Source: Corynespora cassiicola (Eukaryota > Ascomycota > Dothideomycetes > Pleosporales > Corynesporascaceae). From it: 64,000 nt of DNA. Shown here in pieces: positions 57,724 to 64,000 of this stretch (the first letter of the stretch is position 1; each line of letters opens with the position of its first letter). Under the pieces are notes generated by a model. It was not told the origin of the DNA, ran no database searches, and saw only the letters and a program-made list of their open reading frames with translations. Position numbers and translations under genes: made by a program. The stretch is from assembly GCA_022059125.1 (NCBI GenBank), contig JAEUWY010000006.1:1798001-1862000 (forward strand), written 5' to 3'.

Positions 57724-60387
57724 CTACCTCTCCACCCACCCTTCAGACGAACACGCACTCGTCTCCCCCTCCATGTCCGTTGCTGCCTCTGCTTCTCCCC
57801 CCTCCCTCGCCCTCGCCTTCCCCTTCCCTTTCCCCTCGCTCCCGCCCCAGCCCCCAGCCTTGCACGATGGCAGACTCCCACTCCCACTCCCACCCGCACT
57901 CCCTCGCCCCCCCTCCCTCGCCCTCGGCAGCGTAACCGGCGACGAAGGGACATACATCCTACTCCTCGCCACCCGGGGCCTTTCCTCTCTCCGCGGCTCG
58001 GGGAGACGCGTCGGCGACGCGGGGCCCCCCGGCATAGGCGTCGGGGTCGCGGGCGGCGTGCCAGGCTCCGAGGGTACAGTGACAGAAGGCGGCACCATGA
58101 TGGCGACCCTCCTACTCGTGTTCCTCACAACCACGCCTGGCACATTCGCTCCGGGGCCTACTCCCATATTCCGCAGCGGGAACGGCGACGGGGGGCGGGA
58201 GAGGGCCGATCTATGCGTGTGCGAATGCGTGTGTATATGTGACTGCAACTGCGACTGCGCCTGCGTCTGCGTCTGCTCCCACACCGCCTCCCGCAACGAA
58301 CCCGACACTTCATCCGTGATATCGCTAACCACACGGCGCCGCTTGACCCTGAGGCGCTGCGGCTCCGACGGCCCAGCAGCGGCGACGGCGGACGAGGAAG
58401 CGTCGGCAGAGACGCTGCGGGCGCGCCACTCGGGCGGGAGGTCCGGACGCCTGGACTCCTTCTTCCTGAGCTTGAGCTTTGGGCCCGGCGCACCCGCTGC
58501 GAGTGGGGGCTCGGGCAGCGGGCGCGGGCGCGGGGACGCGGCTTTCCTTCTGCGGACGTAGTCCTTGACGAAGCCGACGGGCGCGAGGGGGCGTCTGACT
58601 GTGACGCCCACGCCCACGCCACGACGCGTCCTGCACTGCTGCCCTGCCTCTATGCGAGCGCGCAGCTGCACGAGCTGCGCTTCGAGCAAGGGGACGTCGA
58701 GGTGGTCCGTCGCGCGCAGTTTGGCGTCGAAGGCGCGCCAAAAGTCTTCGGAGACGGCGGCGTCGTACAGCGAGTTTGAGCGCATGGCGCACACCTTTGC
58801 GTCCCAGAAGTGGATTAGCTTTATGCCTTTTGACATGTCACGGCACAGCTTTGTGAGTTCGAAGGAGGGGGGGCCCCGGGGCGCGGCGAGGAGCGTGTCG
58901 CCGTCTACGAATTCGGCCCAGATGAGTTGGAGGAGGGCGACGTCGGTGCGGATGTTGAGGAGGTTGTTGCAGGTGAGGTGGACCTTGTGGGTCTGGTTTT
59001 GGAGGCTGCGGATCAGGGAGCTTCCTACCAGTGTTGTGAACTTGAAGGAGCCGATTCGATCTGCCAGAGCGTCTAAGGTCTCTTCCTCGAGGCTTGTGCG
59101 CGGCATGTTGAGATGGGGCCGCGATTGGTCGTATACTGTGTCAGTGGTGAGTATGGACCGTCGTTGGTTCGATATCGCCGAGGCCCTCTTGTTCTCAGAG
59201 GGACCTGCCTGTGAGAGCCCGGGACGGCGAGATATTGGTACATTCTCCCCGACCTGTGCTGCTACAGAGGGATCAGAGCATGTAGGTTCTATAACCTGGC
59301 TATCCCGGGGAGACCCTATAGCAGAGAGCTCGCTCGGAAGTGAGGATCTCACTCTGCTCCTTTTTTCCAGGACTGGGTATCGCGCTGGTATGGGAGTCTC
59401 TTCACGATCTTGCCCTTCACTGACTGGTACAGCCCCCGAGCATACAGGTTCCCGAGTATCTACCGTCGCCATACTCGCTCGATTCGATTTCTGGAGCTTC
59501 TTTCTCGCTGACTTTGGCATCTGGGCCGGCGGTTCAACCATCGTATTCGCCCGGAAGCAGCCCAATATACGAAACTTTGACTTGCCCCGGGGTTTATGTG
59601 CTGTGGAGTACATTAGCCTCCGGACCGATAGATGGATTATACTTTACTGTCTTACCCCAGCTTACTTTCGAGGTCGTTCTTCGGGGGTTGTATCCATCTT
59701 CTGCTTCACCGCTCTCTGTTCCCCCCTGCCTACCCTGCGTTGGCTCCCCATGGTTTGAAGAAACCTCGTCTGGAGGGTAATTTGCATCCTCAAATGAGTC
59801 GTCAACATTACGGAGCCCCTGCTCGATTCTCGCTGTATCATCTCTGGCCGCTCTGGACCTGCCAGTGGAGCGTCTGGTAAGCAAGGCCTTTACCTTTTCC
59901 TTGAACTTTTGTATCCTCCTTGGCTTCGCACTGTTGCTGGTAGGGTTACGAGGCGCAACGGTTGTGACAGGAGGCGCATCGAGAGGCTCCTTCGCAGGGG
60001 GCTCTTCCGTCCGGTTCCGAATACTCCCGTCCAGCTCTTGCTGTCCCTGTGGCAGGCTGCCGTCGGATTTTCTCGATGTAGTTACGGTACCAGGGGGACT
60101 CATCCTGTCCTGGCCTGACCCGCGCGTCGGATTCACAAGGGACCAATCTCTGTCGGTGATTGGCCCGCGCTGCCCATGTTTGAGTGTGGCGCTGGGGGTG
60201 AGGCCTATGCAGTCTTCAGTACGGAGTTCGCCAGTTCTCTTACAACACTGTGAGGCTTACCTGTGGGAAAGTGAGGACAGTTCTTGGGCTTGCCTTGATC
60301 TCGCTGGGAAGGGGTAGGTTCCTGTTCCCGCGTGGATGGACTGAGGCTCCGTGCCTTTCTTTTGCGCACATCAGCCGCAGGATCCAT
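57724..60387 (-). CDS. Large mostly disordered basic protein, unknown function
   Basis: Three exons on the minus strand: 60387-60261, 60147-59656 and 59600-57724, giving 831 residues. The intron joints were needed to hold the frame: donor GTAAGC with acceptor CAGAG, and GTAAGA with CACAG, which produces SWAHKPRGK. The start chosen is MDPAADV; an in-frame ATG at 60444 exists upstream. The N-terminal 320 residues are polar and charged. One folded-looking core (about 390-550) carries SLEEETLDALADRIGSFKF, NLLNIRTDVALLQLIWAEF, FWDAKVCAMRSNSLYDAAV and FWRAFDAKLRA; it is helical and may be the conserved part. The C-terminus is Pro/Ser/Arg-rich with a His/Gln-rich run (THSHTHRS). Basic clusters such as KLKLRKK suggest nuclear location. 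No domain is recognised. Confidence 0.65.
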
Positions 60388-61243
60388 GCGTATGTTTCGC
60401 AAAGTCAAATCTGGAAACAATGACAGTGTATAATTAAAATGCAATTATGTGCAGTTTAGGCTGGCGATTGATTGCACAAATCGCGAGTCGATGCGAAATG
60501 AGGTTTCAGCACAGTTGCTGATGAGTGGGCAGCATGCTTCAATGAAGAGCATTTTTGTTGTGCACGCCTGCTTGCGCTAAAGGTATCAAGTCGTGAATTG
60601 TCGTTCTAGAGCAGCCCTTTTTCGATGGGAGATTATTCATCGTGGTTAGTGGAGGCAGAAACACGATGAACGGGAGGTGCGGCGTGATAAGGTTACATCA
60701 AGCCTTTCATTGCTCTCGATCCTTTTTCTGGCCCACATATAAACCGCTGGTGGATTATTGTTGTGAATAACGGCGGTCGAATTGGCAAATCAGCGCGTGG
60801 CTTCGAGGATCTCAACACAGACGGATCGTGACAGCAACCTTGGAAATGCGCCACGAAAACATGGCAACGGTGGGACTTGGAACCAATAAGAATAGTATTA
60901 ACAAAGGTCTTTTCTCTTAAATTACCCAAAAAAATGTCGTGCAAGATTCGACAAAACGCGCAACTCCCAACGCTCCAACAGTGCGAAATCATCATACAGT
61001 CGACCAGATCCGGGGCGGCGTATGGACCGCGCTTCATCGCCTTGTTGATCATCAATCCGTTCCAGGGTCGTGTAGCTTCATTTCGATTCATACGTGAAAA
61101 CGGATCATGCACTACTCGCTGTTAAATTCCGTTATAAGCATCAGCCTGGACTTTGTTGGAGGAGACAAGACGGAGGGGTGTACATGAGAAAAACCGCCCC
61201 AAAAAAAAAAAAAACTGGGGGTGGGAACTAAACCCGCAACGTA
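60388..61243. other. Intergenic, no gene supported
   Basis: Upstream of the disordered-protein gene and downstream of the next minus-strand gene. Contains a poly-A run at 61201-61214. The open frames on both strands around 60.7-61.1 kb overlap each other and are not called. Confidence 0.45.
61201..61214. repeat. Poly-A tract
   Basis: Run of 14 A, just past the 3' end of the minus-strand gene that follows. Confidence 0.8.
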
Positions 61244-61726
61244 CTATAACGACAAAGTCAAGTCACCTCGGATGGATGCCTTGAGCTCAATTTCAACCTC
61301 TAGGTTGGCCTCTAGCTTCAGCTTCAATCCGTCCTGCTCGTCGAGCGGACTCTTGGACTTCTCGGGGTCCACACGATACGGCTGGTTGGGGTCAGTCCCC
61401 CGCATGGGGATCTCGCCACGCATGGCTCTGGCCTTGGTGACGGGACCGTCCATGGATGTGCTGTCCGGACCAATACGCTCAAACATTTGCATCTGGTTGA
61501 GCTCGCCGCTCGCATCGGCCTCCTCGAGGGCCTCCAATGACGACGTCTTCATATATTTGCCGTCCTCTATGCCCTTCTGGATCCTCTGTCGTCGGGCTCG
61601 GCGCGACGAGGACCGTGACCTGGCCGACTGGAGGCCAGCCTCTCTCTTTGCTTGCTTCTTGGCATTGATAGCCTTCTGCTGCTGCATCGTCGTGCGCTCA
61701 TGGGGCTCGGAGTCGGAGTCGGCCAT
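61244..61726 (-). CDS. Small charged protein with conserved amphipathic C-terminal motif (copy 1)
   Basis: A single exon of 160 residues, start MADSDSEPH at 61726. The N-terminal part is basic and helical (KAINAKKQAKREAGLQSARSRSSSRRARRQRIQKG), the middle acidic. The last 30 residues, LKLKLEANLEVEIELKASIRGDLTLSL, alternate hydrophobic and charged residues and look like an amphipathic beta or membrane-surface element. The neighbouring gene at 62808-63518 ends with nearly the same motif, so the two share ancestry in at least this part. The function is unknown; I recall similar tails in fungal proteins of undefined role but cannot name a family. No signal peptide. An upstream in-frame stretch lacks an ATG. 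Confidence 0.7.
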   Translation of the reverse strand: MADSDSEPHERTTMQQQKAINAKKQAKREAGLQSARSRSSSRRARRQRIQKGIEDGKYMKTSSLEALEEADASGELNQMQMFERIGPDSTSMDGPVTKARAMRGEIPMRGTDPNQPYRVDPEKSKSPLDEQDGLKLKLEANLEVEIELKASIRGDLTLSL

Positions 61727-62807
61727 GGTGGGCGGTTTTCGAGAGCGGAAGCTGCGAGGTGGATGGGTGGTGGAGGGGATGGGAGGTCGAGCAAAAGAGG
61801 GGAAAGAGTAGCAAGAAGGGAGCGGAGCTTGGGAGGTGGCAGCTGGGTGAATGAAGAGCAGAGGGGTGGAGCTGTGGCACTGACACAAACCAAGGTTCTC
61901 GCCGGGGAGTGCAGCAGCCCGTCCAAAAACAAGAATCGAAGTCACAGCGGGTGATGTAGGCCGGTTGGCCTAGCCATCAGAAAGGTCGGATATGTCGCCG
62001 CGATGGGATGAACCCTGCTCTCGTGTTCGCTACCGCATCGTCGATTGCCTGACGTCACTCTGCCATGGGGGGCCCGTCAGCTGCGAGCGCCGTGAAAGCC
62101 CCTGGCACAAGTGTCAACGTCGAACAGCGGGTCGACTTGCCACAGTGCCCTGGGCCATGGCCGTCCGGAATCAGGCTGGCGCTTACGCGGCACGTCTGCA
62201 ATGCAGCCGCCAGGGCAGAAGTTGGCAAAAAAGCGGAGGGGGAAAGGAGGTGGGTGTGAGTTTACGTCTGCGGGTGCGTGGGGCACAGGAGCAGCGCAAC
62301 GCCCGAGCTTCTCTCCCGCCCCTCCCCGCCCGCTGACCGCCGGCCACATCCAGGTTTCGGGCATAATCGAGCTGTCGTTTCCCCAGCCTGTCTGCGACCC
62401 GGAGCATTTTGCACATCGTTATGGCAGGGATGCCCAATAACTGTCGTCTTTTTGGGACGGCAAAAGGCGCACTTCACATACGTGGTCAAGTCATGGGCCC
62501 GTCAGCATCAAATTAGACTTCCATGGCTTTTTCTATGCACAAGATGTGGCTCCGTCGTGGTAGTGGGAGTAGTAATTACACTATGAAATTCAAAGCCCAA
62601 CGCCCTTCGTAGAATTCGGGGGGAAAGTAAGAGATGAATGGAAAATAAAAGTAAAGCGATTACAAGCTCCAGCGTGTGTCTCGTAGCCTGTCCAGCTCAT
62701 CAAGAATATCTCTTCAACGTCATACGTAAAATCGTGAGAGGTTTTTTAGTTGCTGAGGCCAAGTCAGCTACACAAGCGGATACATAGAACAGGTCAACAA
62801 ATATGAC
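61727..62807. other. Intergenic between the two C-terminal-motif genes
   Basis: About 1.1 kb holding the promoter of copy 1 and 3' region of copy 2. ORFs here lie on both strands and overlap; none is supported. A GTAAGT donor overlaps the copy 2 stop region (see findings). Confidence 0.45.
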
Positions 62808-63518
62808 TTACAGCAGTCCCAGAGTGAGGTCACCGTGAATCTTTGCCTTGAGCTGGACTTCAATGTCAAGGTTGAGCTCCAGCCTCAATCGAAGCTGCTC
62901 GCCCTTGCTGTCATCTCCGCCCTCGCCCCCGCCTTGGGCGCCTCCGCCCGTCAAGCCGCCCAGCGTCTTGCCCACGGTGTTTCCGACCTGGTTGACGGCG
63001 TTGCCGGCCGTGTCCTGGACCATATTGGTGGCTCCTCCCACGAGCTCGCCGCCGGGGAGTTCCTCTCCAATGCCGCCCAGGGGGCCGCCCTTGCCCTGCT
63101 TCTTCTGGCGCTGGCGGTTGCGCCGGCCCCCAGAGGCAGACACATCGGAGCGCGCGACCGACTCGGTGTCGGAGTCGGGTGCGTTTCGTCGACCACGGCC
63201 GCGGGATTGGCGGCGCCTCGATTGCGACTTTTGTGGTTGAGGCTCGGGCTCGGGTTCAGACTCATCGGCGGCGCCGGTGGTCTCTTTTCTCTCTGCGTCC
63301 TCTTGCTCAGCTCCTCCTTCACCATCACTGTCGGGGGCGGGTGTGGCTTCGGGAGTGGGCTGTTGCTGAGGTTTTTTGTTGCCCAACTTCTTCGGTGCCT
63401 TTTTCTCGGTTTTCTTACTTGTGCTCTCTGCGCTTCCCTTTCCTCCAAGCGACGCGTTGGCATTAGCCTGGCCCTCTCCGGACACGGAGTTCTTGGTCTC
63501 TTCGACAGTGTCCGCCAT
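62808..63518 (-). CDS. Small disordered protein with conserved amphipathic C-terminal motif (copy 2)
   Basis: A single exon of 236 residues, start MADTVEETK at 63518. The N-terminal 140 residues are acidic and low-complexity (KKTEKKAPKKLGNKKPQQQ, then a Glu/Pro-rich run EPEPEPQPQ), followed by an Arg/Ser segment (SRRRQSRGRGRRN), a Gly-rich stretch with NMVQDTAGNAVNQVGNTVGK and GGLTGGG, and the C-terminal motif LRLRLELNLDIEVQLKAKIHGDLTLGLL. The Gly/Asn-rich NxVGxxxG part resembles a helical membrane-surface repeat. The C-terminal motif matches the neighbouring copy 1. The AUG is favoured over a non-ATG upstream extension. Function unknown. Confidence 0.68.
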   Translation of the reverse strand: MADTVEETKNSVSGEGQANANASLGGKGSAESTSKKTEKKAPKKLGNKKPQQQPTPEATPAPDSDGEGGAEQEDAERKETTGAADESEPEPEPQPQKSQSRRRQSRGRGRRNAPDSDTESVARSDVSASGGRRNRQRQKKQGKGGPLGGIGEELPGGELVGGATNMVQDTAGNAVNQVGNTVGKTLGGLTGGGAQGGGEGGDDSKGEQLRLRLELNLDIEVQLKAKIHGDLTLGLL

Positions 63519-64000
63519 GGTGGTGTCTGGTATGGGTCGAGGTGGAAGTGAATTGGTCTTGTCAATCAATCAAAAGTAGTGCAGTGTCAAAAAAAAATGT
63601 CGTGCCAGGAGGAGCTGCAAGACGAGGGCAATACGTTAAGAGAGAAAGGATCGAGAGCAAGAACCGGTTTGAAATGGGAGAGGTACTTAGCTACCCCTGC
63701 TCACACGAGCCACGCACCATGCATACTGACGCAACTGGTGGCACATCCATGAACCCCCCACCAGGGCTGCCGAGTGGCACTCGCAAAACTTGTCCCCATC
63801 CTTGCTCACATCTACAGTCGGATTACGGGCTGGACGGGCTTCCGATCGTTGCGTCTTGTCTGCCCAGTCGACTTGCCCCAGTTCCAACTTTGTGGACTGA
63901 CTCGAGCGTCACTCCAGCTTTGCAACGCGCCGCGCATGCAGTGTCCCATGGCTTCTTTTGACGCCGCAGACGTTCGCGCTTGGAATCCTTCTTTAGACGA
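63519..64000. other. Upstream region of copy 2, window end
   Basis: Promoter of the last minus-strand gene. No further gene seen before the window end. Confidence 0.5.

Noticed and set aside
57398..58561. A 387-codon plus-strand ORF
   Set aside because: Lies antisense to the last exon of the disordered-protein gene; long only because of the GC-rich low-complexity sequence.
58565..59758. A 397-codon plus-strand ORF
   Set aside because: Antisense to the core of the same gene, whose minus-strand reading is continuous across two introns.
1..64000. CRISPR arrays, tRNA, rRNA or complete transposons
   Set aside because: No regularly spaced repeats, no tRNA B-box in a convincing context, no rRNA sequence and no transposase or reverse transcriptase reading frame were found.

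Overview
The window is nuclear DNA of a filamentous ascomycete (Pezizomycotina; a Dothideomycetes-like fungus is my best guess, but the sequence does not fix it). Genes are split by many GT-AG introns, mostly 46-63 nt, often with a CTRAC-type branch point just before the acceptor. Typical filamentous-fungal families are present: PTH11/SAT4 rhodopsin-like protein, GH45 cellulase, DUF1996, CYP, APP1, fungal LYS2, GAS2-domain protein. There is no bacterial-type operon structure and no CRISPR array. All gene models were spliced by hand; exon sums were checked to be multiples of three, apart from the frameshifted CorA-like gene, whose frame is restored only by skipping one base.

Layout. 1-19.5 kb is sparse and looks like secreted and environment-facing functions: a PTH11-like membrane protein with a C-terminal FQRD repeat (1008-2722), a GPI-anchored-looking GH45 endoglucanase (5378-6308, minus), a secreted DUF1996 protein (11590-13299), a 65-residue Kex2-type cysteine-rich secreted peptide (14616-14876) and a cytochrome P450 with seven exons (17641-19504). 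19.9-29.6 kb is an AT-richer island: two divergent, related non-RD serine/threonine kinase-like proteins (19898-22378 minus; 24481-26496 plus) with a small spliced ORF between them, a candidate small minus-strand gene, and a CorA-like two-helix membrane protein whose reading frame is broken by one extra base. This looks like one of the fast-evolving signalling/self-recognition islands of filamentous fungi.

30.6-64 kb is mostly housekeeping: a secreted M28 glutamate-carboxypeptidase-like enzyme (30646-32922 minus), a large GAS2-domain microtubule-associated protein (33902-36718), a gene-poor stretch containing a previously hidden four-exon gene of unknown function (40580-41281), LSm1 of the cytoplasmic mRNA-decay ring (44417-45296 minus) divergent from an SDR oxidoreductase (45955-46965), the APP1 actin-patch phosphatidate phosphatase (47364-50573), alpha-aminoadipate reductase of lysine biosynthesis (50836-54519 minus) divergent from a type II membrane protein (55174-57120), an 831-residue mostly disordered protein (57724-60387 minus), and two neighbouring minus-strand genes that share the same amphipathic C-terminal motif (61244-61726 and 62808-63518).

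I see no complete transposon, no rRNA or tRNA I could support, and no biosynthetic gene cluster beyond the isolated P450. The most novel items are the kinase/CorA-like island, the cysteine-rich peptide, the paired C-terminal-motif genes and the two small multi-exon genes found by splicing rather than by long ORFs.
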